Notes: generated by a model from the letters alone, not told the origin. 64,000 nt of DNA from Dirofilaria immitis (GCA_024305405.1 JAKNDB010000087.1:7256501-7320500), one strand, 5' to 3'. Shown: positions 21,592-35,510, counted from the stretch's first letter. Numbers and translations are program-made.

Positions 21592-21820
21592 TCTTTTAAC
21601 ACTGGACCCGTTTTTCTTCGTTTCATTACGGTCGATTTGTTTGCTCCCGATATTTCCGATCTCTAGTATCTCCCACCGTTACCATATTTGGTACACCAAA
21701 AATAACAGCTTTATTGCTGCCATTGGTAGCATAACTACCGATGCTTTCGGTGACATTTCTTACGAGGCCTTTTTGCAACCAACAATGGTTACTTTTATTC
21801 GACCGGCTTTATCGCCCAGC
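21592..21820 (-). other. probable 5' UTR of the LAR-type gene, with 3' splice site at its upstream edge
   Basis: Between the initiator ATG (21591) and a TTTAG sequence at about 21821 the base composition is plainly richer in G+C than the DNA on either side, and the change at 21821 is abrupt. The main frame is closed by a TAA at 21679-21681, so translation cannot simply start further upstream on this exon. The TTTAG could be a cis acceptor from a distant first exon or a spliced-leader trans-splice site. Sequence alone does not decide. Coordinates are inferred from composition and the splice-like edge. Confidence 0.6.
21679..21756 (-). other. upstream ORF in the 5' UTR (25 codons)
   Basis: A 25-codon ORF starts about 165 nt before the main ATG, in the same frame, and ends at TAA. 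It reads MSPKASVVMLPMAAIKLL and then a few more apolar residues, so it is hydrophobic. It could damp translation of the receptor, or be a chance ORF. No donor/acceptor pair that would fuse it to the main ORF is obvious. Confidence 0.35.
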
Positions 21821-23022
21821 TAAATGCTTAAATTTGATAATTTTCCTTCTAAATAATTTTCTTTCTTTAATATTTAAAAGACAAATATATTGTTGATATT
21901 GCAAATATTTGATAAATTACAGTGATAGCTTAATACTTACTTTAAACAATGATTCTTTTTACAATATATATTAAAAATTAACAGTTAATTTTACTATTTT
22001 CCTTTTTAATTTAATTCCTTTTGAATATAAAATTTCTGAAAATGTAATTCAATTTTTATCGAAATATTTTGGAAATCGATTAAATATATGTACATTTTTT
22101 GAAATTTTATAAAATTTAATGGAAAAGCAAATTTTTGTATATCTTTTAAAACAATATTTAAAACCATTTTAAGGAAACAAATTGCTTCCTGGTATTTTTC
22201 CTTCTTTCTCCATTTGTTATATTATAGAAAAAAGCGGAAGAATATTGATTTTATTTTTAAGTGCATATTTTAAAGTCATTTATCAAAATGAAATGTCTCA
22301 TTGAAACTTAGAAAAAAAGGAAAGACATATAAGGGCAGTGAGAAGAAACGGTCATAATAAGAAATGTCAAAGAAATTATAACTATTTATTTGATCATAAA
22401 ATTTTCAAATCTTAAAGAAAATAGCTTAAAGAACATTTTTTATAGTTCAAAATAAAATGAGAATATTTCGAAAGAACGAATTAAAATCTTTAAAATTTTA
22501 AAATTTCAAAAAAATGTTTTATTATTATATAGAGAATTTCAACAAATGAAGAATATGACGGAGAAGAAGAAATATAAGAGATAGATAATCGCAAAAATAT
22601 TATTAGCAAAATTTTACAAATATTCCATTTGCCCTCAGCAATTAACCAACCTGAAATATAAGCAATATTGATGAAAATTAGTATTGAGAAATTTTAATCT
22701 AATGTTAAAAATTTATCCATAACATGTGAAAATGCATAAGCAACATATAAAAAAATCACGAGTAGAGAGTAGAAAAACTAGGTGAAAAAGATATACGTCC
22801 GAAATATATGTAAGCAATAGACAGAAGTAAATAAACAATAAATAAAATGGTGATTACGAGTTATGCTTAACTATATGCTAGTTACTAATTAATAAAATAT
22901 CTTAAAATATATTTCGCTTCTTTCTTTATCCCTCTTTCTCTCATTTAGTTCGCTTTTTAAAGAATTAGTGTATCGAAAAAGTTCAAATGAATAAACTAAC
23001 AGTGTATTCAAATGAATAACTA

Positions 23023-23186
23023 ATATGTAACTTATCATCGAAATCAATAATCTGATGATTTTATTTTGTATTTAAAAATTTTTAGATATCAACGAGAGAT
23101 CTAAAATTATGTTATTATGCACAATATATTTCAATATATATATATATATATAATCAGATTATTGATTTCGATGATAAGTTACATAT
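23023..23186. repeat. 34-bp perfect inverted repeat around a 96-bp TA-containing centre
   Basis: The left arm 23023-23056 (ATATGTAACTTATCATCGAA and on) is the exact reverse complement of 23153-23186. The spacer holds a TA tract (23134-23152) and a second TA tract starts at the right end. It could be a small palindromic element or a long-stemmed hairpin. No target-site duplication is clear. Confidence 0.9.
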
Positions 23187-23965
23187 ATATATATATATAT
23201 ATATATATAGAAAGTTAGTAAGTAGCAAATAAAGAAGCGAATTTCGATTGTATTTCACTCTTATCTATTGACCAATATAATGATAAGGATTGTGAAAAAG
23301 TAAGAAAAGTATAAAATATAATCAATTGATTTTTTTTCTCATACCTATTAACTCACTTTTTTCTTTTCTTTTTCAAATAGCTCTGATATAATAAATTGAA
23401 AAACAAAAATTAATTAATTACATTTTATAACCTTATCTAATCATTTTCTATATAAAAATTTAGAGGATATTATCAATCTAAGGAATTTCGGAAAGATAGA
23501 AAGCATGGGAAGAAAAAAGAGAAAATTATATAAAAATTTCAATTTTTAAAGAAATTATTAGTGATTTATGTTTTCTGCGAATGTATAGAATACAACTTTC
23601 AAAACTTATTTTTCACCAAAATTCGAACTGAAATTCAAAAATATGGAAGAGGGAAAATGTGAACTTCGGAATTTCAAGCGAAGTTCTAAAATGAACAGAA
23701 AAAACATCCAAATTTGTGAAATCTAAGCAACAAAGAGTAAATAATAGATGAAATTATTAGTATTATTGGTATTATTTGTTTTTAAACAAAAATATCACAG
23801 TTAACTCATAGCTTTTCTCTGCATTTTCATAAATATTAATATGAAATTTAAGAAGAATGGAGGAAATCATTATCAGTATTAATATTAGTGATTTTATAAT
23901 TTAATATATTTTTAATTATTTGCCTTCAAATTACTATTAAAAATATCGCAATGAAATTGTATCAT

Positions 23966-23992
23966 TTATTATTATTATTATTATTATTATTA
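23966..23992. repeat. TTA microsatellite, 9 units
   Basis: Uninterrupted TTA/ATT repeat. Confidence 0.93.
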
Positions 23993-26900
23993 TCATGATA
24001 TATTTTAGATATATAATTTTTGAATAAAAATATTAAAACGAAATTTATATATTAAGTATTATGTTAAAGATTTAAATAAATGAAATAATTTTAGGCAGCA
24101 ATTAAATGAGATATTATGTTGAAAATAATATATTATGCATGAAAAATTCTGCCCTATTCTAAAGTCATATTTTACGCTTATTTTTCATTTATTTTTAATA
24201 GCATGAAATTTCAATTAAAAGCATATAAATATGCGCAGTGATCATCTATTTTCCTATAGCAATACAAATTATGTATATACTTAAATTTAAATTGTATAAA
24301 TATAAATTTTATACTAAATGGATAGCATAAATATTTAAATGGTAATGTTTTGTTTTTATCTCATTTTATTAATCAGAATTGAATGTTACAATTAATTCAA
24401 TTCCAAGAAATAATAGGTTATTATTAAGTGATCACTAATATCTATATCATTATTATGCCAAAATCAAATAATATTTTAACTATCATAGTTTAAAATGCAT
24501 CACAATTAATGATAATCATAAATAGAGGAAAAGAGAGCGAAAAAAATAAATAGTGAGAAGAAGATGAAAATTAGAAGGAAAAGCATGGAGTGATAAAAGA
24601 AATGAACAATGTATCCAATTAAATGATAAAAATAATAAGTGATTAAAAATCATTATGATTATACTTTGAGGAAATTATTCTTTTATTGTAAAGATAAATT
24701 AAATGATAATTTGATGAATAGCTCTATCGATTTGCATAAAAATATTATCAATTTTTGTTTTTTGCCACATTTTGTTAACATCAAATTGCTATTTGTTTAT
24801 TAAATTATCATTATTTATTCTATCTTTTATATAACATCTATTTTCTTGATTTCACGAAAATTTCAGCCTATTTTTCTTCCCAGTTTACGTTATTTGCCTG
24901 ATAATTGATGATTTCTTTCAAACTCGGATAAGAGTTGCATAAGTTTATATCAAAGTTACATAATCAAATTAGTAAAATGATCATTTTAAATAATGTACAA
25001 ATTAGATAAAATGAATAATAAAAGGATAAAATGGGACATACCAAATACTATTTATTTAAAAAAGATAAGATGTTACAAATTCTTGCAAAGAAAAACTCAA
25101 CATTTACGTACGATTTCAAATGAATAATTGATGAAAATTTAAAATTAATAAATAACTGAATAAACTAAATATTTGAAGACAATAATTCAGCAATTAAATT
25201 GAACAAGGTGTTGTTGTGGTTAAAATGATGGATAAATTAAACAAAGATTGAAAAATATACGGAAAAGACGGAGACCTAATAGTTCGATATGCGCAATTCC
25301 ATGGAGTAAATACGAATCGCACTTTTCGCTTCAGCTGATCAAAAGATGAATATATCATTTCCCTTACTTACTATGTACGACATATGACATTATCGTTTTA
25401 GTATTAATTCGCTTAAGAAGACAAACAAAAACAAAAATATCAGGAAAATTTCTTTTTTGAAAATTTAATAATGATTTTAAAAAAAAAAATTTCTTAGAAA
25501 ATATTTATTATCTATCGAATTATTCTTGCCCGAATAATTTTCCTTTTCGATATTTTTAAATATGGCAAAGAAGTTGTTATCGATATATGTATATTATATA
25601 CGTATATACATTTATCGTCATTTTTTCTTTTATTTGATGCGAAGAAAATTTTTATAATTTAAAAAATTCGAAAAAAATTATTTCATTTTTAATTTTAGAA
25701 AAGAATTAAGCGGAAAATTATTTTATTTTATAAATTTCTTGGCTAAATATGTAGGATTTGGCCAATATAAAATCATTTTATTGTTTTAACTAACAAAAAT
25801 GCATTGTTCTAATTGCCAAGACTAGATAAATATTTTTTTTTCTTCGATTTTACTGGCCTTATTTAAATTTCTTCTTAACTTTTTGATTCTCAAACATTAC
25901 TTATCTCTCGCTATAATTGATCGATATGAGATTAAAAGTGATCAATGAGAAAAGATGAAGAAAATAATCTTTAGCAAAACATAAAGATAGCAAAATAATG
26001 GAAAAGGTTACAGTTAGGGGAATTAACAACTAAATTAGTAATTACATAAATAATAAATGTATCATCATTAAGATCTCATACTATATGCTATGATAAGGTA
26101 TTGCCAAATAAGCATCTGGATGTTAAGATGATCAATTCTTCGCTCCATTATTATTTCATTTTATCTAAATCAAAATTTGAATTGCTTACTTTCAGAAAAG
26201 TTCGACGGTTATAGAATGTATCGATTTAATTGATTTATGTTGAAGAAAAAGAACTTTTAAAAAATATATTTTAATTCGATAACTTCGATATAATTATTTG
26301 TACTTGGCATACGTCTCTTGCAGCACACTAATATACTTTCTTATTACTAATATTGGTAATTTCATTCGTAATGCGTTTTATAATACTTATTAAGTCAAAT
26401 CTAGCAAACTGTATCTAAATTGAATTTTCAGATGATCTAAGCCAAATGTGAAATTCATGTTAAAAAATGGATCAGATTTAATAGAATTTTTTAAAAAGAA
26501 AATTTAATTTAATCATTAGTTATTAATATTAAACATGAAAAAACGATAAAATGATGGATATGTCTTATACTTTTAATGGGCAATTTTTTTATTAATATGA
26601 AAGATTTAAAATCAGTCCATGAAACAAATAGAGCTAAAATGATGGGTATGTGACACTCAATTAATAACTTGATTTATGAATATAATTCCTTTAGTTTCTA
26701 CAAATAAAAACTTTATAGGCAGTTATGGGAAAAGAAAATTTTTGGTGAATGATTAAGAATATCACGGCTCAATTATAATTTTTCCCGAAAAGGTGATAGA
26801 TAATACTGAATAATAGAATCCTAATTAATTAAGTATGTCGAATAATTATAGTTATAATAACCAAACAATAAATTTTTACTTGATTATGGCAAACTTCTAT

Positions 26901-28802
26901 AAGTAATATTTTTTATTACCATACGCGAAATTTGATTGAAAAATTAACAATTATTTCTGTTTTATTAAATGTATTTTATCTCATCCATACCAAAATGAAT
27001 TCCCACTTAATTAATTTGCAACTGTTTTATTTTTATCTTCTTTTTTGCATAGAAAATTACGCATTCTATTCATATTATAATGATAATGAAGAATAGTACC
27101 TTTGTATTATAATTTTAATAAAAATTAAAAACTTTTTTCATAATCTTTTAAGTGTAACAATAAGAAAAAGTACAATTAGCATTGTAAGAAAATAGCTAAT
27201 TAAATGTATTATTAATTATTGCTTATTATATTAATTAAATAAATATTGTATCACAAGAATTTTAATGGATTAAATAGTATTATTATATCGTACACCTAAA
27301 TGAGTATTGAAAAAGAGGTAAAGTTTAATTCCGCTAATGAAAATTTTAAAATTATTTCATATTAATTTATATCACTGTTGTTAATCATTATCATTAATTT
27401 ATTAATAATTTCTAATGTGTCCGATCATAATTAATTATAAGACAGAAAAATAAGTAATCAATTGTGAGGATGAAACAAAAAGAAACGGAAAAAATATTTT
27501 TCTCTAATTTATTCATTTCCTATTTCATATTACTAAATGATATGAAATAGAATAGAAATGGATTAAATTAATTTTGATTGAGAAATAAAAAAAATTCACT
27601 GTTTCATTATTTCTATTAAATAAAAATGCGAAAAGAAAAATCTGAAAGGATGAAATTAGCATAAAAGGGAATAAAAGTATTGCATCATTTGCATTCCTTG
27701 AAATAATAATGAATGAATTGAATGTTGTTGTTATTTGTTTTACATCGTTTGATATTAAAAAGTATGAAAGGATAATCTAACGTAATCTTTCCCAAGTCGT
27801 CAAATTCAATGCCTGCAAGGTCGATTATTATTGCAAACAACTTAATTTAAAAAAAATTAGAATGGATTGCATTTTTAATAAATTTTTAGTAAAGAAAATA
27901 AGGAGCGGATTATCCGATCTATCTGTTATTATCTTTAAAATCATCAAGAAAATAAATTCTTTCAAATGTACAATTCTATAGGTAATATTAAATTTGTATT
28001 TGTAATTGAAAAAATAAATTGGACAAAAAATTGTTTGTCTCAAATCAGAGCTAGGAAGCAAAATGAAATGATTAAGAAAACAATGAATGAAAGCGATTTG
28101 ATTATAAGACGGACCAAAAAAATCGCACAAATGCTGAATAATACTATAGAATTCATGATTGATTTGATCAAATTTCTGAAATTTTTAAATTCATCCTTGT
28201 CTAATTATATAAGTATCAAAAGAAAAAAAGTTGTTAGAATTTAATTATTCAACAATATGTGAGGAATAATCGGGGAGTGTTTTTTCTTTTATTGAAAATT
28301 TCAAAGCACCAAAAAATTAGCAAATATATTTTTTCATTTCAAACATTTCATATTGCTATTTAACATCAGTTACATATTCATTTTTTGAAGGAAAAAAATA
28401 ATCAAATTAATGATAACTAATACTGCCTCTATTAAAGTACGTATTAATATGTTTAAAGCAATTTGATGGTATTTATTGATATATTTATTAATATGTAATT
28501 CCGAAAATTTTTATTTTTTTATCAATTAAGCACTAAGCATTGATTGTAAAGAATTTATTATATAAATATTTTTTGTTAGGAATTACACATTTTTTAGACA
28601 ATTTTGAATGATAATAGCATAGAAATTAAAAAAGGAATAGAAATATTTTAGGATTTTGATAGGTCAATGAATTTAAATGATTAAAATAGTTTTTAAATTT
28701 TCATTTATTACAATATTTTATACTTCTCATAATAAAATATATTAATTCCCATTACGATAATTTCTATTATAGACACCAAGCTTATTTTATCATTCTCCTA
28801 AA

Positions 28803-28824
28803 ATATATATATATATATATATAT
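28803..28824. repeat. TA microsatellite
   Basis: Alternating AT, 22 bases. Confidence 0.93.
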
Positions 28825-31050
28825 GTATAAAGGATCAACAAAAAGAATGTATTATTCATGAATGCTTTACATAATTCCATTTGCATATAAACAACTTCTT
28901 ACACTTTTATATCTCACAAACATTAATGATTCTAAATGGTGAAATGATCAAAATTGAAATTCCGCCTTTTACCTATCACAAATTTGAAAAGAATCTTTGA
29001 AGCAAATTTTCAAAAATTTCGCAATTGAAATGATTTTTTCTTTTAATTTCAAACATTTTATAATTGATTTACCTCACGTCATTATTGGATTAAATTAAAA
29101 TTCGTTTGATTTTTAGCAATCAGAGATAATTCAATTAATTAGCATATATCGCTTATTTATCGTTTTATTCATATTCTAAAAAAGATTAACAAATTTCAGA
29201 AAGGAAAAAACTAAATGAAACATTTTAAAGTATTTAATAGAATTAAAATTATTGAATTCTCTCATCCAGCATGATTATCAAAATGATAAAAAGTGAATGT
29301 TTGAACAAATTTCAATCCAATAATTATCTCTTTACATGTATCCAAAATAAGAAAAATAGTTTATAATTTTAAATTTTTGGTAAAAGAAAAATGAATATAA
29401 TGCATTTTTGATAATTACAAATATTAACATCTATGAATAAGAAGTGATAATCATCAAATAATGTTAGAAACTTTTTGATTGAATTTCTAAAGATTATTCA
29501 TTATAAATTTCATCATCGAAAACCTTTTATTTCTTTTCCTCTCTCTTTTTTCTCATTTATAAGGAAAATGAGTTATTGATATTATTATTCGAGCTAGATT
29601 TGCATACTATTGCATTTATTACCTAAATCTCGATGCAAATTCAATTTTGTTCCATTAATTCATCCTATATGGTTTAAACAAATTTAATTTCCGCGCTGGA
29701 AAAATAGGACGCCGTCGAAGAATTAAGAAATCAAATAATTTCTTTCTATGCTATTTGTTTCCAATTCGTCTTGACAAAGTATGTATTGACGGATTTTTCG
29801 CTTTTCATCTCAGAATTTACTTTAGCATTTTAGTATACATATACAATAACTTAATTACTATGCCTTATTATAAAGTTATCTTGCAAAATTCGTTTTTTTA
29901 TTGTTTTTGTATTTATATGGATAATTTAATGTGTATTTTCAATTTTGATATTAAAATTTCTAAAAAAAAAAAAAAGAAATGAAATTTAAATAAGTGACAA
30001 ACAAAAAGTTTTCTAAAAAAGCAAAGAATAGAAATACTAAATTAAATCGATTAATATTTCCCAATTGTGATAATGGGAATTAATATAAGTAACTAAAAAA
30101 AAGGAAATGAATTAACCGGAATTAAATCGTAAAGATAGCAGCAGGTAAGTGGAACGGAAGAGAGAATGAAAAGAAGGAAAATATAAAATAGACAGCCTTT
30201 CTTCTATAAGGCGATAAAGTTTGAATTGTAAGTGAGAGATGAAAGGAAAGCTTTCGTGTCAGATAGATCATTTACCATTTCCTAGGGAACAACAACATTA
30301 GTGAATCTCACGATTTACTGCTTGGCAAAGAGGTCGAGAATGAGAAGAAGACAATTTGATTAATTTAATCGTTCAATAAATGATGATGCGTTTTCATGAT
30401 CAAAAAGGTCAAAAATTTGATGATACTTGATAGGATATCAAGAAAGAAAAAAGGAAAAATTGATTGCTTTTTTTTCCAAGAAAAAACAAAAATCTTACAT
30501 TTTCTTGAAAAGATATTGCTAAAAAGCGATTTTTGAATGAATTATTAACAAATTATTGAAAAACTGAGAGCTGATAGGGAGAGCGAAAATACTGGGAAAA
30601 AGAGAGAAATGAGAAAAGAGAGAAACTAATTTTCTCCTTTTTCTTATTTTACCTAAATTTAACATTACATTAAATTTCTTTCGCATCTTTTTCCCATAAG
30701 ATTTGCAACAGAAAAATACTTCAATATATAAAAATAATCAAATAATTAATTAAAGTATATTTTTATTTTAATAGAAAATAAATACGAACTGTTCCTCATT
30801 TATTTAGGAAATTATGAAGTACCAATTCAGGTGCTATTCTAATTTGGATGAACAAAGGTTATCGGCAAATGTCACCACTAATATCACATTTTGCTTTTTA
30901 TAATAGAAAAATTATTGATTTAAATTTTTCCTTTTTCAACTTCTACTAATTTTTTAAACTGTGAAAGTTTTTTAGTGAATAAATGGCATATAAGCACATA
31001 TTTTAAGCGACTATTTTTCCTTTCTTTCCTTTTTTCTTTTTCTCTCCTTC

Positions 31051-31070
31051 ATATATATATATATATATAT
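31051..31070. repeat. TA microsatellite
   Basis: Alternating AT, 20 bases, after a long T/C-rich tract (31014-31050). Confidence 0.93.
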
Positions 31071-34000
31071 CTTTCCAAAATTCGCTGTCTCCTTCCTTTT
31101 TCTTTTTCGTAATTTAAATTGTTTGTTTTTTCATAAATTCAAATTTAAATATCTCATAAAGTTTATTATATAAAACATAAATATGAAATAATAATAGCAA
31201 CAATCAAAATACTTTAGGAATATAGAAATTATGCGATATTTCGAATAAATATTCCATTTTAATTTATTAATTAAATTCGTTTTTTCAAAAACGAAAGTTC
31301 TGATGTAAATTATAAGAAAGAGAATAAAGATGGCAGTATGCTCTTATTTTTATTTTATAAAATTTCAGATATTCAAGCATAATAATTATATTACTATCAT
31401 TTGATGATTTCAAATTTGAAAATTAATAATTCTTGAAGTAAACATAAACAAGTAAAAACATATTTGTAAATAATATCAATTAAAATATTATCCAATACAA
31501 TAATTAAAATTGTTTGATTAAACTAATATGATTAATATTAGTATTATTAGATAGAGTTTCCGAAATACCGAATATATACAGAAGTAGGTTCAATGCAGAA
31601 GAGATAAAATACAATTTATCGATGGATTGTTTTGACAATAATATCTAAAAATTAATTTTCAAGTTATACTTTTATTTGCGATTAATTATTTCTACAACGT
31701 TTATCTACGCATCTGTCGCCCAATTTTGTATTTGCCATCGTCGTGATGAATGAGAAAATTCTTTTTCTCGCAATGTAATAGAAATAAACTTAACTTTTGA
31801 TGATGTTTATAAGTGATTGGTTTGGAATTTTAACCAATATTTGATGAATTAGCTAAGAGTCTCTGATTCTGTAAGCTTTTTTAAGTTTCAAGTAATTAGC
31901 TATAACTGTCGTAATCATATTTGTTACTTATATTCAGATATGTTACTTCTGATTTACTATTTATGTTGGCTGATGAATGATTATTGATACAAAAATTTAT
32001 AATGAAGAAGTTAAGAAATATTTTGAAGAAAATAAGTAAAAAATTTGAAAAGTAAAAAATAAAATTAAAACAAATGAATGAAGAAAGTTAAAAATAAAAA
32101 AATAAGTTCAGACGATGGGAATTTCAAAAATATTTTATGTCTACAAGAAATTATGCTTTAAAAAAATAAAATATTAACGGGAATCAAAAAAAAACGATTT
32201 TTTATTGCAAAAATTATTAAGTAAGCAAACGAATAACATGAATTAAATAAACCGAAATAAGATATTTGTAAGAGAAGAAAAGAAATTTAAATATTCAAAT
32301 TAAATAATGCACTGATATAACATTAAAAAAGCAAAAATTAGAATTCAATAGCAAAATTACTTATTATAAATAAATTATAATAAGTAAAGTTGAAATAAAT
32401 TGATCATTAAATCTCTTCTTTTTAAATATGGAAGATCAAATTTTGTATTTACTATTGAAATTCGTTCAAGATTGTTTAAATAAATGATTTATTCATATCA
32501 AGCAAAAAGAAATCGGGTTTGATCGAATTTTTTCGATAATTATGCTTTATAGTTTTTCCCAAATGATTCAGTAAAAAGATTAAAAGTTCTAATTAAAAAG
32601 GCAAGAGTTAGAAGTTCTGAAAAAGTTGTAGAAAAATTGATTCAAATGAGTGTTCACTAGATTTTATCAAAAATGAAATAAATAGTTAATCATACAAATG
32701 TCAGTTTCCGGAGGAAATGACTTACCAATCTTAATTGTAAATTTGAAAGAAATAATTTCTAATGAAAAATTTCCGGTGAAAACAGAAAAAATAATTTAAA
32801 GGATAAAAGAGACAATTTGTAAAATTTCAATGAACTCAGGCGAATTTATAAAACAGGAGAATTGAATTTTCCAAGCAGACTTTTTTCGATTTACTCTTTA
32901 AATATTTTTTTGTTCTTTTTTATATGAAAAATGTAAAATACCATATTAATCATATTTTGCTGCAATAATTTTAATGCAAATTTATTTGATATATTTTAAT
33001 CAATCATTCTTCCATAGCGATTAGATTGATGAAAAAAAACAGAATATTTGACAATTTTTTAAAATCAAAATCACTCAATGATAACATAACATCTGACATT
33101 GAAATTATTCCACACAAATTAATTCATTGAATTTCTACGCTAATTATTTATTCTTTTTGAGCTATTAGTTAATCAGTTTGATTAACTGTTGATCTAATTA
33201 ATTATTTTTGATTTAAGTAATATCACAATTTACTCGAAAATGGTTGATCAATGTATTCGTTAATTTTAATAACCGGTTTCAACTTCTTTTACTATTTTAT
33301 CTCATTTTGAATTCTGAAACTTTTTTCTTTCTTATTTCCAAATGATATGACAAAAATTAATTAACATTTTTTTGTTATTAATTTTCCCTTCTTTTTCGTC
33401 GACAAAATTTCTGGAAAAAAAGAACAAAAATTGAATTGAAAATGTCTAAAAGCTTGTTACTTAAAATAAATGTATATAACCTATCTTGCTCCGAAAAATG
33501 TAATTAATTACAGTCTAGAAAATTATTGGCAGTAAAATGTTTTGTTATACCTAAAAAAAAAAATAAATCACTCATGTAGCACCAACTGATACTAAACTTT
33601 CTTTCGCATATTTAACTTACTTTGCATCTGTTCGTTGAATTGTGTACATCAATTTTGATAGAAAAAATGAAATGTAAAATAGTAATTTATTGTAATTGAA
33701 TAGCGATTATTGTTGAATAGAAAGTATATTTATTTATCATTTTGAATAAAATAAGGCAGAACAAAATTATTTAAAAAAAAATTTGCAAAAATTTTCAAAT
33801 GCAATACGCAGAAATGCAAGAAGAAATGATGCAAATGTACAAATAAAATAAATATGAGACAGTAAACTAACAAAAAAATTAGAAATCGAAGATTTTTCAA
33901 TTTTTGGAAAATTCATTCCTGTTTGCTTTTAGATACAGAAAAAGGACACTGTAATTTCTCTGCTGTTTATATTAAATACGAATTTCGCATGAAAAGCAAA

Positions 34001-35482
34001 ATTCGCAAAAGTTTCATTTTATATTAAATGAAGCGATGAAATTTTGTAAAATTTCTTTCTTCCAAATAAGAATCTGTTAAATATATTTGAATCGATAATT
34101 AAAAATTATTAGAATTTGCTAAAATGGAAAGGCAAACAACAACAAGTAATGAAGAAATGAAAAAAAAGCATAAGAAGCAAGGTAAAATAATTCCTAATGT
34201 TGGTATCATATTTTTCTTCTATACTGATAATAAATTATGTTTGAAATGTAAAAAAATTGCCAGAACTTGAATAAAACCATATCAAATTATTGAAGATTTG
34301 CGATAATCAGGAAATAACTAACTTATCGGATATTTCTATAGTTAACGAAATAATCCGATCAGTTAGATAATAGTTTCTAATTGAATTAAACCACCAGTCA
34401 ATATATACATGCTAATATTTCCCACAATTTAATACTTTCAGAGACGATTTATTTTATGAAAAAACTAAAAACTTCGCTCTTTTTGACAAGACAACAAACC
34501 TTTTCTCTGTAAATTTTTTTCTTACAATTTCTTTTCCATTGGATCTTTTATATTTCATGACACATGGCTCATAATATTTATCATGATCTGTTGATATTAT
34601 TTTCGATGATAATCTTATCTGAAGATTTGATTGTTTCAAAAAACTTCAAAAATGCTTCAGGCTTATTCTACACTTTTTTTCATATATTATAAGAAAAAGT
34701 TTCAGTTATCTATTCGTTCCAAAACGTGATGTGGCTAATTCTTCAAATTAGTATTTAATTTATGGTACTTTTCGATATTAAATACATCATTTGTCATTCG
34801 ACGCACAATGTAATATTATGATTTCAAATAATTGATATAAAGTACAGCAGCTTTATTAATCTGTATTAAAGGCTTAAAAGTTATAATTAAAATCCTTTCT
34901 TAACTTAACTTCAATTCAAACAAAAATTTGAATAATTTTGAAAAAATGCCCTATTACTCTTCTGTCATACTTTTAATTGCTTACATATGACAACTATTTG
35001 GGATCAGTTTATAAAATTCGAATAGGAAATTCGTATTCATTCCAAACCAAATATCATAATCATACTATTAATTTTTCGAATTTATACATGAGAATTACCA
35101 AAAGGGCAATTATAGCATAATCCTATTATAACTTATTTTTGTTTCTATTAAGCGAAATGAACTTCAATTGCTCTATCGTAATTATCGATATAATTCTACT
35201 GATAACAAAAAAAAAAAACATTTAATATTCATCGCTTAGTTTGAATCACTTATTATAACTATAATAATCTGTAATTTTTATTACTTTACTATAACTATAA
35301 TTATCAATAATGTTCAGCATAATTTACAGTAATCACAATTATGCGTAATATAGCGTACCTTAGTGCGACAAGTATTATTTATGCCATCAAAATTCAAGTT
35401 ATTCGTTATTAATAATACCACATCACTTATTATTGCAATATGTTTATGATTTTTTTAAAAATTATTTGACCCCACCCACCAT

Positions 35483-35510
35483 ATTATTTATAATTATAAT
35501 TATAAATAAT
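35483..35510. repeat. 28-bp perfect palindrome
   Basis: ATTATTTATAATTA and its exact reverse complement, with no spacer. It lies just right of CCCCACCCACC (35470-35480), a C-rich word rare in this window. Confidence 0.85.

Larger units (their letters stand above)
21821..30999. other. AT-rich DNA upstream of the LAR-type gene; no supported gene
   Basis: Holds a 34-bp inverted repeat (23023-23186), a TTA microsatellite (23966-23992) and TA tracts. It also holds a GC-richer islet with a 54-codon minus-strand ORF (25194-25358), and a plus-strand patch with a good GTAAGT donor near 30145. None matches a family I know. It could be promoter and enhancer DNA or a 5' intron of the LAR-type gene. Confidence 0.6.

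Noticed and set aside
21557..21823. 88-codon plus-strand ORF over the 5' UTR
   Set aside because: It is antisense to the receptor's first exon and 5' UTR; the higher GC of that exon explains why it stays open.
27828..28244. Overlapping 92- and 100-codon ORFs on opposite strands
   Set aside because: The composition is Lys/Ile/Asn/Phe as expected by chance in AT-rich DNA, with no domain and no raised GC. The number of ORFs this size matches rough chance expectation.
34454..34639. 61-codon minus ORF with balanced-looking residues (EPCVMKYKRSNGKEIVRKKF)
   Set aside because: It is tempting, but there are no splice signals or domain match, and its length is ordinary for chance here.
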